Origin: Agromyces sp. Leaf222 | GTDB taxonomy: Bacteria; Actinomycetota; Actinomycetes; Actinomycetales; Microbacteriaceae | DNA: 64,000 bases | NCBI RefSeq assembly: GCF_001421565.1 | Contig: NZ_LMKQ01000001.1 | Span: 2,978,935-3,042,934, forward strand | Direction of reading: 5' to 3' | Part shown: positions 7,538-14,950 of the stretch, piece after piece | Layout of the letters: the number at the start of each line of letters is the position of its first letter | Numbering within the stretch: the stretch's first letter is position 1 | Made by a program: the position numbers and the translations under genes | The notes under the pieces: generated by a model | The model's database searches: none | Seen by the model: the letters and a program-made list of their open reading frames with translations, nothing else | What the model was told of the DNA's origin: nothing

Positions 7538-8386
7538 TCAGCTCGCGAGCAGGTCGCCGACCACGGCGGGCACCGACTGCGCGATGTCGAGGGCGACGAT
7601 CGGGCCGCCGCCGTTCGCGGTGCTGGCGCGAAGGGCCGCCTCGCCCTGGATCCAGGCCGCGGTCGCCGCGAGCGAGGTGAGCACCTCGGCGTCGTCGGCG
7701 AGCCGCCGGTGGTGCGTGGCCGCGAGCGCACCGAGGATGCCCCCGAGCACGTCGCCCGTGCCGCCCGTCGCGAGCCAGTGCGTCGGCGCCTCGACGACGA
7801 AGCGGTTGCCTGCCGGGTCGCACACGTGGGTGGTCGCGCCCTTCAGGAGCACGACGACGCCGAGCTCGAGGGCGGCGCGCTCGGCCCAGGCAGCGGGGTC
7901 GGCACGGATCTCGTCGAGGCTCGACCGGATCTCGCGCGCGGCCAGCACCCGCGCGAGCTCCCGCAGGTGCGGCGTGATGACGGTCGGCGCGGTGTGCGTG
8001 CCCACGAGGTCGAGCGCACCGGCATCCAGCACCACCGGTATGCCGTCGGCCAGCGCGTGCTGCAGGTCGCCGAGCAGCACGAACGAGCGCCGGGTCGGGT
8101 CGATGCCCGAGCCGAGAAGCCACGCCTGCACGCGTCCGCGGCCGACGACGGTCTCGGGGCGGCGGCCGAGCACCGCGGCGCGCACGCCCCGCGGCCCGAT
8201 GTAGCGCACGAGCCCGACCCCGGTGCGGTGGGCGGCCTCGACGCCGAGCACCGCCGCCCCCGGGAACTCGACCGAACCCGACACCATGCCGAGCACGCCG
8301 CGCGAGTACTTGTCGTCATCGGCTCCCGGCGCCGCGATCCACGGTGCGGCGTCTTCGGCCCGCCAGCTTCTCCACTCGGTGGCCAT
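7538..8386 (-). CDS. nnrD: ADP-dependent NAD(P)H-hydrate dehydratase
   Basis: A 282-residue enzyme that repairs hydrated NADH and NADPH (S-NAD(P)HX) using ADP, in the cytosol. It has the ribokinase-like carbohydrate-kinase fold: DDDKYSRGVLGMVSGS near residue 25 (nucleotide-repair family N-terminus), VLDAGAL and ITPHLRELARVL in the centre, VVLLKGATTHVCDP, and the strongly conserved GGTGDVLGGILGAL loop carrying the catalytic Asp. The epimerase partner domain (NnrE) is not fused and not in the window. A TATCGT -10 box 6 nt before ATG overlaps the oppositely oriented -10 box of the HAD gene, so the two share a bidirectional promoter. Confidence 0.9.
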   Translation of the reverse strand: MATEWRSWRAEDAAPWIAAPGADDDKYSRGVLGMVSGSVEFPGAAVLGVEAAHRTGVGLVRYIGPRGVRAAVLGRRPETVVGRGRVQAWLLGSGIDPTRRSFVLLGDLQHALADGIPVVLDAGALDLVGTHTAPTVITPHLRELARVLAAREIRSSLDEIRADPAAWAERAALELGVVVLLKGATTHVCDPAGNRFVVEAPTHWLATGGTGDVLGGILGALAATHHRRLADDAEVLTSLAATAAWIQGEAALRASTANGGGPIVALDIAQSVPAVVGDLLAS

Positions 8387-8392
8387 GCTCCA

Positions 8393-8402
8393 ACGATAGG
8401 TT
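8393..8402. promoter_or_regulatory. Bidirectional leaderless promoter, nnrD and HAD genes
   Basis: The start codons at 8386 (minus) and 8411 (plus) are 24 bp apart. On the minus strand TATCGT (8398-8393) ends 6 nt before ATG; on the plus strand TAGGTT (8397-8402) ends 8 nt before ATG. The two hexamers share the central TA step at 8397-8398. Confidence 0.6.
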
Positions 8403-8410
8403 GGATCACG

Positions 8411-9055
8411 ATGTCAGCGACAGCCCTTCTCCCCATCAGTCTCGCTCCGCGCGTGGTCGTCTTCGACTACGGCGAGGTGATCTCCCGCGCCCCGAGCGCC
8501 GACGACCGGGCCGCGCTCGTCGCCCGCGCCGCCCTGCCCCCCGACGCCGAGCCGATCTTCTGGGAGGCGTACTGGCGGCACCGCGAGGCCCTCGACCAGG
8601 GCACCCTCTCGATCGCCGGATACTGGGCGGCCGTCGCCGAGGCGATCGGCGTCGACTGGAGCCCGGTCGACGTGCACGAACTGTGGGCGATCGACCACCG
8701 CAGCTGGTTGAGCGGCGACCCCGGCACCCTGCGCGTGCTGCACGCGCTGCACGACGGGGGCACCCGCCTCGCCCTGCTCTCGAACGCCGGCGCCGACTAC
8801 TCCGGCTGGCTGCGTTCCGGGTCGTTCGCTCCGCTGTTCGAGCGCGTGTTCGTCAGCGGAGAGCTCGGGCTCGTCAAGCCGGGCGCCGAGATCTACGAGC
8901 ACGTCATCTCCGAGCTCGGCATCGAGCCCGAGCAGTTCGTGTTCGTCGACAACCGGGCCGACAACGTCGCCGGTTCGCTCGCGGTCGGCGGCGACGCCTT
9001 CGTGTTCACGGATGCCGCGTCGCTCGAGTCGTGGCTCAGGGAGCTCGCCGCGTGA
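8411..9055 (+). CDS. HAD-superfamily hydrolase, subfamily IA
   Basis: A 214-residue haloacid-dehalogenase-type hydrolase. Motif I is seen as VVVFDYGEV (nucleophile Asp, then Tyr-Gly in place of the common Asp-Gly/Leu-Gly-Gly), motif II as LALLSNAG, motif III Lys in GELGLVKPGAEIYEHV, and motif IV as FVFVDNRADNV. Such enzymes hydrolyse small phosphorylated metabolites; the substrate is not predictable. In motif I the second acidic residue (DxD), which acts as acid/base in phosphatases, is Tyr-shifted (DYG), so catalysis may differ from standard phosphatases. Start ATG 8411 has a -10 box 8 nt upstream and no ribosome site. Its TGA overlaps the GTG of the next gene. Confidence 0.85.
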   Translation: MSATALLPISLAPRVVVFDYGEVISRAPSADDRAALVARAALPPDAEPIFWEAYWRHREALDQGTLSIAGYWAAVAEAIGVDWSPVDVHELWAIDHRSWLSGDPGTLRVLHALHDGGTRLALLSNAGADYSGWLRSGSFAPLFERVFVSGELGLVKPGAEIYEHVISELGIEPEQFVFVDNRADNVAGSLAVGGDAFVFTDAASLESWLRELAA

Positions 9056-10200
9056 GCGCCGCACCCACGGCGTCCACGGCGTCGACGGCACCCGTGGCAT
9101 CCGCCCCGTCCGCCCTGTTCACCCCGCTCACGATCCGCGGGCTGACGATCCGCAACCGGGTCTGGCTCCCCCCGCTCTGCCAGTACTCGGTCACGAAGCG
9201 CGACGGCGTGCCGCACGACTGGCACCTCGTGCACCTCGGCTCGATGGCCGCCGGCGGTGCCGGGCTCGTCATCGCCGAGGCGACCGGCGTCAGCCCCGAG
9301 GGGCGCATCTCCGACTACGACACGGGCATCTGGAACGACGAGCAGGTCGCGGCGTGGTCGCGCGTCACCCGGTTCATCCGATCGCAGGGTGCGGCGTCCG
9401 GCATCCAGCTCGCCCATGCGGGTCGCAAGGCGTCGGTCTGGCCGGAGCCCCTGCGCCGGCCGGGGTCGCAGCCGCTCGACGAGGGCGGCTGGACCACGGT
9501 CTCGGCGTCGGCGCAGGCGTTCGACGGCTTCCGCGAGCCGGTCGCGCTCGACGAGGCCGGCATCCGCCGGGTCATCGCGGACTTCCGTGCGGCCGCCCGG
9601 CGCGCGCTCGACGCGGGCTTCGACCTCGTCGAGGTGCACGCCGCACACGGATACCTCGTGCACCAGTTCCTCTCGCCGCTGTCGAACGTGCGCGACGATG
9701 CGTGGGGCGGCGACCTCGAGGGCCGCGCGCGCCTGCTGCTCGAGATCGTGCGCGAGGTGCGCGCCGAGATCGGCGACGACGTGCCGCTGTTCGTGCGCTT
9801 CTCGGCGACCGACTGGGTCGACGGCGGCTGGGACGAGGCGCAGACGGCGATCGTCGCGCGCTGGTGCGAAGACGCCGGGGCCGACTTCTTCGACGTGTCC
9901 ACCGGTGGCCTGGTCGCCCACGCCGACATCCCGGTCGGGCCCGGCTACCAGGCCGGGCACGCCGAGTACGTCGGCGAGCACGCCGACGTCCAGGTGTCGG
10001 CGGTCGGCCTCATCACGAACGCCGAGCAGGCCGAGCAGCTCGTCGCCTCCGGCAGCGCCGATGCGGTGATGTTCGGCCGGGCCATGATGCGCGACCCGCA
10101 CTTCGCGTTGCGCGCCGCGCACGAGCTCGGCGCGGGCACCTCCATGTGGCCGGTGCAGTACCTGCGGGCGAGGCCGGAGGTCAACGACGGCGAGTGGTGA
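9052..10200 (+). CDS. Old yellow enzyme, YqjM-type NADPH:flavin oxidoreductase
   Basis: A 382-residue FMN-dependent TIM-barrel ene-reductase. Diagnostic features of the YqjM (thermophilic-like) class: the FMN-tuning Cys in PPLCQYS near residue 43, the substrate-binding pair in VEVHAAHGYLVHQFLSP near residue 195, Arg in FVRFSATDW, and the phosphate-binding SVGL/ADAVMFGRAMMRDP segment near the end. These enzymes reduce activated C=C bonds of enones and help detoxify electrophiles. GTG 9052 is the start, overlapping the HAD stop (GTGA), so both are one transcript. The first 25 residues are Ala/Ser/Thr-rich and probably disordered; translation could begin later. Confidence 0.9.
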   Translation: MSAAPTASTASTAPVASAPSALFTPLTIRGLTIRNRVWLPPLCQYSVTKRDGVPHDWHLVHLGSMAAGGAGLVIAEATGVSPEGRISDYDTGIWNDEQVAAWSRVTRFIRSQGAASGIQLAHAGRKASVWPEPLRRPGSQPLDEGGWTTVSASAQAFDGFREPVALDEAGIRRVIADFRAAARRALDAGFDLVEVHAAHGYLVHQFLSPLSNVRDDAWGGDLEGRARLLLEIVREVRAEIGDDVPLFVRFSATDWVDGGWDEAQTAIVARWCEDAGADFFDVSTGGLVAHADIPVGPGYQAGHAEYVGEHADVQVSAVGLITNAEQAEQLVASGSADAVMFGRAMMRDPHFALRAAHELGAGTSMWPVQYLRARPEVNDGEW

Positions 10201-10205
10201 GCCCG

Positions 10206-10242
10206 GGCCGGCTGACGCCCGATGTCGGGCGAGCAGCCGGCC
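10206..10242. terminator. Nested hairpin terminator
   Basis: Outer arms ggccggctg / cagccggcc (9 bp, perfect) enclose inner arms cgcccga / tcgggcg (7 bp, perfect) with a 2-nt centre. It lies between the convergent oxidoreductase and VOC genes. Confidence 0.75.
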
Positions 10243-10268
10243 TCGGGTGACGGCCGGGACGAGCCGGG

Positions 10269-10712
10269 TCAGGCCGAGCCGGCCGAGCCGGCCGAGGCCT
10301 GCCGCATGCGCATGGCCCGCTCCATCATCTCGGGCGAGAGCTGGCCGATCGCGAAGATGTTGCCCTCGCTGTCGGTGAACCAGGCGCTGCGCTCGTCGCC
10401 GAGCTCGGCGACGCCGTCGACCGTCTTCAGGCCGGGCAGGTCGTAGTCCTCGAACACGACGCCGTGCGTGCGCAGCGCGGTCATGTCGCGGTCGAGGTCG
10501 TCGGTCATGAGGTTGAACGCGGTGTTGCCCGCGGTGCCGGCGAACTCGGTGCGGTAGACCATCACGATGGTGCCGCCGACGTCGTAGAACAGGCCCATGC
10601 CCTCCAGGTCCTCGTAGACCGGGTCGCGGCCGAGCACGTCGTGCCACCAGGACTTCGCTCGGCCGAGGTCCGACGCAGGGAGGACGGCCGTCGCCATGAG
10701 TTTCTCGAACAT
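10269..10712 (-). CDS. VOC-family (glyoxalase/dioxygenase-like) protein
   Basis: A 147-residue vicinal-oxygen-chelate protein built from two beta-alpha-beta-beta-beta modules: LMATAVLPASDLGRAKSWWHDVLG starts module 1 and AWFTDSEGNIFAIGQL ends module 2. The DSEGN turn is standard for the family. The metal-ligand pattern (His, Glu) of true glyoxalase I is not evident, so it may be a resistance-type or dioxygenase-like member. The C-terminus (SAGSAGSA) is encoded by a 9-bp gccgagccg repeat. GAGGAAG lies before ATG, and TAGACT at 10743-10748 is the likely -10 box, giving a leader of about 25 nt. Confidence 0.8.
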   Translation of the reverse strand: MFEKLMATAVLPASDLGRAKSWWHDVLGRDPVYEDLEGMGLFYDVGGTIVMVYRTEFAGTAGNTAFNLMTDDLDRDMTALRTHGVVFEDYDLPGLKTVDGVAELGDERSAWFTDSEGNIFAIGQLSPEMMERAMRMRQASAGSAGSA

Positions 10713-10742
10713 GATGCTTCCTCGGATCCTCGGGTCGGCGCG

Positions 10743-10748
10743 AGTCTA
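10743..10748 (-). promoter_or_regulatory. -10 box of VOC gene
   Basis: TAGACT on the minus strand, 30 nt before the ATG at 10712, leaving room for a short leader with a ribosome site. Confidence 0.45.
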
Positions 10749-10838
10749 CGCCGGGCCGCCAGGGCCGATCCCGCACGGGGAACGAGTGGCACGGCAGCAC
10801 CAGCTGCGGCATCCGCGCCGGCACCGCCGGAGACGGCG

Positions 10839-10873
10839 CGGCCGCGACATCCGTCGATCGGATGCCGCGGCCG
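10839..10873 (-). terminator. Terminator of CNNM pair built from GGATGCC words
   Basis: Arms ggccgcgacatcc and ggatgccgcggcc (one mismatch, loop 7 nt) lie 19 bp after the stop of the CNNM gene at 10892. The arms are inverted copies of the overrepresented GGATGYC word. Confidence 0.65.
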
Positions 10874-10891
10874 GCCGTTCACGGAAGGACG

Positions 10892-11929
10892 TCAGCCCCG
10901 CCGGGTGGCGTCCTGCACCTCGCCGACGAGCTCCTCGATGATGTCCTCGAGGAAGATCACGCCCGTGGTCGCGCCCTGCTCGTCGAACGAGCGCGCGACG
11001 TGCGTGCCGAGCCGACGCATCGTGGCCAGTGCGTCTTCAAGGTCGGTGCCGTCGTAGATCGACACGAGGCGCCGGATGCGCTTCGCGGGGATCGGGTCGT
11101 CGAACTCGTCGACCCTGAGGTCGATGACGTCCTTCAGGTGCACGTAGCCCTCGGGTTCGCCGTCGGCGCCGAGGATCACGTACCGCGAGTACCCGCGCCG
11201 GGCGACGGCACGCTCGACGTCGGCCGGCGTCGCCGTCGCCGGCAGGCTGACGAGCGCCGACAGCGGCAGCGCGACATCCGCGACCCGCTTCGTCGTGAAC
11301 TCGAACGCCGCGGTCAGGGTGCCGCTCGCATCGGCGAGCATGCCCTCGGCGCGAGAGCGGTCGACGATGGTCTGCACCTCGTCGAGCGTGAACGTCGAGT
11401 TCGCCTCGCTCTTCGGCTCGACCCCGAACAGGCGCAGCACGCCGTTCGCCGTCGCGTTCAGCGCCACGATCACCGGACGGAAGATCCGCGCGATGAACAC
11501 CAGCGGCGGCGCCAGCAGCAGCACCGCGCGCTCGGGCAGCGAGAACGAGAGGTTCTTCGGAACCATCTCGCCGAACACCACGTGCAGGTACGACACGAGC
11601 ACGAGCGTCACGATGAACGCGACGGTCGAGATGACGGCCTCCGACCACCCGGTGAGGTGCAGCGGCACCTCGAGCAGGTGGTGGATGGCCGGCTCGGAGA
11701 CGTTCAGGATCAGCAGCGAGCAGATCGTGATGCCGAGCTGGCTCATCGCGAGCATGAGCGTGGCGTGCTCCATCGCCCAGAGGGCGGTCTTCGCACGGCG
11801 GCTGCCCTGCTCGGCGAGCGGTTCGATCTGCGAGCGTCGCGCCGAGATGACGGCGAACTCGGCGCCGACGAAGAAGGCGTTGGCGAGCAGCAGCACCACG
11901 AGCCAGACGATGCCCATCCAGTCGCTCAT
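10892..11929 (-). CDS. CNNM/hemolysin-C-type membrane protein with CBS domains
   Basis: A 345-residue protein: an N-terminal DUF21 (CNNM) membrane domain of about 190 residues (LLLANAFFVGAEFAVISARRSQIE, then GEMVPKNLSFSLPERA) followed by a CBS pair. It lacks the C-terminal CorC_HlyC domain that its upstream partner has, so it ends just after the second CBS motif (TTGVIFLEDIIEELVGEVQD). Family members are implicated in Mg2+/Co2+ or Na+-coupled metal homeostasis. The start overlaps the stop of the longer CNNM gene (ATGA, 11926-11929); the two probably form a heteromer. Confidence 0.85.
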   Translation of the reverse strand: MSDWMGIVWLVVLLLANAFFVGAEFAVISARRSQIEPLAEQGSRRAKTALWAMEHATLMLAMSQLGITICSLLILNVSEPAIHHLLEVPLHLTGWSEAVISTVAFIVTLVLVSYLHVVFGEMVPKNLSFSLPERAVLLLAPPLVFIARIFRPVIVALNATANGVLRLFGVEPKSEANSTFTLDEVQTIVDRSRAEGMLADASGTLTAAFEFTTKRVADVALPLSALVSLPATATPADVERAVARRGYSRYVILGADGEPEGYVHLKDVIDLRVDEFDDPIPAKRIRRLVSIYDGTDLEDALATMRRLGTHVARSFDEQGATTGVIFLEDIIEELVGEVQDATRRG

Positions 11930-13251
11930 CGCTGGGCCTCCGCTTCGTCGTCGGCCGGCACCGGATCGGGCACGAACCTCAGCCGGTCGATGCGGCGCCC
12001 GTCGAGGCGCTGCACGGAGAGCGTGCCGCCCTCGATGCGCACCTCGTCGCCGACCACCGGCAGGCGGCCGAGCTCGGAGATGACGTAGCCCGCGACGGTC
12101 TCGTAGTCGCCGTTCTCGGGCACGCGGATGCCCGTGCGGTCCACGAGCTCGTCGGGCCGGAGGATACCGGGGAACGCGACGGAGTCCTCGCGGCGCACGA
12201 TGCCGGCGCGCGTGCGGTCGTGCTCGTCGGCGACCTCGCCCACGAGTTCCTCGACGAGGTCCTCGAGGGTCGCGACGCCCGCCGTTCCGCCGTACTCGTC
12301 GACCACGACGGCCATCTGGAACCCGCGGCCGCGCAGCTCGCCGAGCAGCACGTCGAGGGTCATCGTCTCGGGCACGCGGAGCGCCTCGGACTGCAGGGCG
12401 GATGCCGGGACATCCGCCCGTCGTTCACGTGGCACTGCGACCGCCTGCTTGACGTGCACGAGCCCGACGATGTCGTCGAGGTTCTCGTCGTACACGGGGA
12501 ACCGCGAGAAGCCGGTCTGGCGCGCGAGGTCGAGCACGGTCTCGGCGGAGTCCTGGCGCTGCACGGCCGACACGGCCGGCCGCGGCGTCATGACGTCGGA
12601 TGCGTCGTGGTCGGCGAAGCGCAGGGTGCGCCCGAGGAGGGTCGCGGTGTCCTGCTCGAGCAGGCCGGCGCTGGCCGAACGACGCACGAGCGAGGAGAGC
12701 TCCTCGGCCGAGCGGGCGCCGGAGAGCTCCTCCTTCGGCTCGATGCCGAAGGCGCGGATCAGCCCGTTCGCACTGCCGTTCAGCACCACGATCGCCGGGC
12801 GGAACACCCAGGTGAACGCGGTCTGGAACGGCATCACGATCTTCGCGGTCGCCAGCGGCAGCGCGAGCGCGAAGTTCTTCGGCACGAGCTCGCCGACGAT
12901 CATCGAGAGCAGCGTCGCGACGACGACCGCGGTGATCGCGCCGATCGGGCGGATCATCGCCTCTGGCAGGCCGATCGCGGCGAGGGGGCCGGCGAGCAGC
13001 GAGCTGATCGCCGGTTCCATCGTGTACCCGGTGAGCAGGGTCGTCAGCGTGATGCCGAGCTGGGCGCTCGAGAGATGCGTCGAGGTGATCTTCAGCGCGG
13101 AGATGGTGAGCGAGAGCCTCGTCTCACCTCGAGAACGGCGCGCCTCGAGATCGGCGCGATCGAGGTTGACGAGCGCGAACTCGCTCGCAACGAACAAGCC
13201 CGTGCCGACCGTGAGGAGGAGTCCGATGCCGAGCAGGATCCACTCAGACAT
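11926..13251 (-). CDS. CNNM transporter, DUF21 + CBS pair + CorC_HlyC
   Basis: A 441-residue membrane protein: DUF21 domain (GLFVASEFALVNLDRADLEARR; VGELVPKNFALALPLATA), CBS pair from about residue 205 (VMTPRPAVSAVQRQDSAETVLD; FSRFPVYDENLDDIVGLVHVK), MAVVVDEYGGTAGVATLEDLVEELVGE, and a C-terminal CorC_HlyC domain (PENGDYETVAGYVISELGRLPVVGDEV). CBS domains bind adenine nucleotides and tune metal transport. ATG 13251 is preferred to the in-frame GTG at 13257 because gggagg lies 6 nt upstream of it. TATACT at 13329-13334 is the probable -10 box. It heads a two-gene operon. Confidence 0.87.
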   Translation of the reverse strand: MSEWILLGIGLLLTVGTGLFVASEFALVNLDRADLEARRSRGETRLSLTISALKITSTHLSSAQLGITLTTLLTGYTMEPAISSLLAGPLAAIGLPEAMIRPIGAITAVVVATLLSMIVGELVPKNFALALPLATAKIVMPFQTAFTWVFRPAIVVLNGSANGLIRAFGIEPKEELSGARSAEELSSLVRRSASAGLLEQDTATLLGRTLRFADHDASDVMTPRPAVSAVQRQDSAETVLDLARQTGFSRFPVYDENLDDIVGLVHVKQAVAVPRERRADVPASALQSEALRVPETMTLDVLLGELRGRGFQMAVVVDEYGGTAGVATLEDLVEELVGEVADEHDRTRAGIVRREDSVAFPGILRPDELVDRTGIRVPENGDYETVAGYVISELGRLPVVGDEVRIEGGTLSVQRLDGRRIDRLRFVPDPVPADDEAEAQR

Positions 13252-13328
13252 GCGCACCTCCCCGGTCGATCACGGGCGAGGGTCTGTGACTGGGATTGGC
13301 AGAGGGAGGATCGTCCATTGTGCGAACG

Positions 13329-13334
13329 AGTATA
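13329..13334 (-). promoter_or_regulatory. -10 box of CNNM operon
   Basis: TATACT on the minus strand, one of the few near-consensus hexamers in the window, gives a leader of about 70 nt that holds a ribosome site. Confidence 0.5.
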
Positions 13335-13364
13335 TCGGCGGGATCGCGTCGAACTCCCGGTGAT

Positions 13365-14804
13365 TCACCAGCTGACCGGCAGCGCCTTGCCCTCCTCGTA
13401 GCCCGCCGCGGACTGGATGCCGACGCGCGCCCGGTCGCGGAACTCCTCGAGCGTGCGAGCACCCGCGTACGTGAAGGAACTGCGGACGCCGGACGTGATC
13501 ATGTCGAGCAGGTCCTCGAGCGACGGCCGCAGCGGGTCGAGGTAGATCGACGACGACGAGATGCCCTCGGCGAAGAGCTCCTTGCGCGCGAGCTCGTAGG
13601 GCGAGAGCCGGTCGAATCGCTCGCGCACGGCCTTCGTGGAGGCCATGCCCCAGCTCTCCTTGTAGAGGCGGCCGTTCGCGTCGCGGGCGAGCGAACCCGG
13701 CGCCTCGATGGTGCCGGCGAACCACGAGCCGATCATGACGGATGACGCGCCGGCGGCGAGGGCGAGGGCCACGTCGCGGGGGTACCGCACGCCGCCGTCG
13801 GCCCAGACCCGTGCGCCGAGCTCGCGCGCCGCCTCGGCGGTCTCGAGGACGGCCGAGAACTGCGGACGCCCGACCGCGGTCATCATGCGGGTCGTGCACA
13901 TCGCGCCGGGTCCGACGCCGACCTTCAGCACGTCGGCGCCGGCCTCGACGAGGTCGGCCACCGCGTCGGCCGTGACGATGTTGCCCGCGACGATCGGCAC
14001 GCCGAGGCCGAGGTCGCGCACGATCGACACCGCGCGGACCATGCCCTCCTGGTGGCCGTGGGCGGTGTCGAGCACGAGCATGTCGACGCCGGCCGCGACG
14101 AGCGCGGAGGCCTTCGCGGCGACGTCGCCGTTGATGCCGACCGCCGCGGCCACCCGCAGGCGGCCCTCGGCGTCGACGTTGGGCTCGTAGATCGTTCCGC
14201 GCAGGGCGCTCCGGCGACTCAGGGTGCCGACGACGCGCCCGTGCTCGAGCACCGGCGCGAACTCGAGGCCGGCATCGACCATCAGGTCGAACGCGCGACG
14301 CGGGGTCTCGACGTCGTCGGCGTCGAGCGAGGCGAGGCCGCCGTGCACGAGGTCGCCGAGGCGGGCGTCGGGCAGCGCGGTCGCGAGGCGCTCGGCGGCG
14401 ATGCACCCGACGTACTCGTCGCCGTCGGCCTGCAGCACGATGCCCTGGCCCTGCACGGGCGGGAGCACCGCGAGCGCGTCGGCCACCGTGGCATCGGGCG
14501 CGAAGGCGTACGGCGTGTCGAAGCGGGACGACTGCGCCTTGACCCAGCGGATCGACTCGGCGAGGTCCTGCAGGTGCAGGTCCTGCGGCAGCACGCCGAT
14601 GCCGCCTCGCCTCGCCAGCGACGATGCGAGCCTCGGGCCGGTGATCGAGTTCATGTTCGCCGACACGATCGGCACCGACGCCCCCGACCCGTCGTCGGGG
14701 GCGAGCGACACGTCGAGACGGCTCGTCACGCCGGAGCGGCTCGGCACGAGGAAGACGTCGGAATAGGTCAGATCGTGGCTGGGTTCGGTGCGGTAGAACT
14801 CCAT
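13365..14804 (-). CDS. guaB1: GuaB1-family IMPDH-related GMP reductase
   Basis: A 479-residue TIM-barrel purine enzyme with an inserted CBS pair (about residues 95-215). The active-site loop is GVGPGAMCTTRMM with its catalytic Cys; ADGGVRYPRDVALALAAGAS and MIGSWFAGTIEAPG contact the nucleotide phosphate. Mycobacterial GuaB1 converts GMP to IMP with NADPH, so this copy most likely recycles guanine nucleotides rather than making XMP. Length and N-terminus (MEFYRTEPSHDLTYSDVFLVPSRS) match that family; ATG 14804 is preferred to the frame extension upstream. TAGCGT ends 7 nt before ATG, so the mRNA is probably leaderless. Confidence 0.85.
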   Translation of the reverse strand: MEFYRTEPSHDLTYSDVFLVPSRSGVTSRLDVSLAPDDGSGASVPIVSANMNSITGPRLASSLARRGGIGVLPQDLHLQDLAESIRWVKAQSSRFDTPYAFAPDATVADALAVLPPVQGQGIVLQADGDEYVGCIAAERLATALPDARLGDLVHGGLASLDADDVETPRRAFDLMVDAGLEFAPVLEHGRVVGTLSRRSALRGTIYEPNVDAEGRLRVAAAVGINGDVAAKASALVAAGVDMLVLDTAHGHQEGMVRAVSIVRDLGLGVPIVAGNIVTADAVADLVEAGADVLKVGVGPGAMCTTRMMTAVGRPQFSAVLETAEAARELGARVWADGGVRYPRDVALALAAGASSVMIGSWFAGTIEAPGSLARDANGRLYKESWGMASTKAVRERFDRLSPYELARKELFAEGISSSSIYLDPLRPSLEDLLDMITSGVRSSFTYAGARTLEEFRDRARVGIQSAAGYEEGKALPVSW

Positions 14805-14811
14805 GGAACTC

Positions 14812-14817
14812 ACGCTA
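14812..14817 (-). promoter_or_regulatory. Leaderless -10 box of guaB1
   Basis: TAGCGT, 7 nt before the ATG at 14804. Confidence 0.6.
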
Positions 14818-14854
14818 CCGCGGCACGCTGGAAGCCGAGCGCGCGGAAGGGGTT

Positions 14855-14860
14855 TAGGCT
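14855..14860 (+). promoter_or_regulatory. -10 box of kgd
   Basis: TAGGCT would start transcription near 14867 and give a leader of about 84 nt containing ggagag before the GTG at 14951. No convincing -35 element is seen. Confidence 0.45.
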
Positions 14861-14950
14861 TGTCGGGGCGATCGGACCCGAGCGAGAACCGCAAAGTGTA
14901 TCGATCGCCTGACAAAATCCAGAATCAACGGAGAGAGTGGGCGATCGGCT

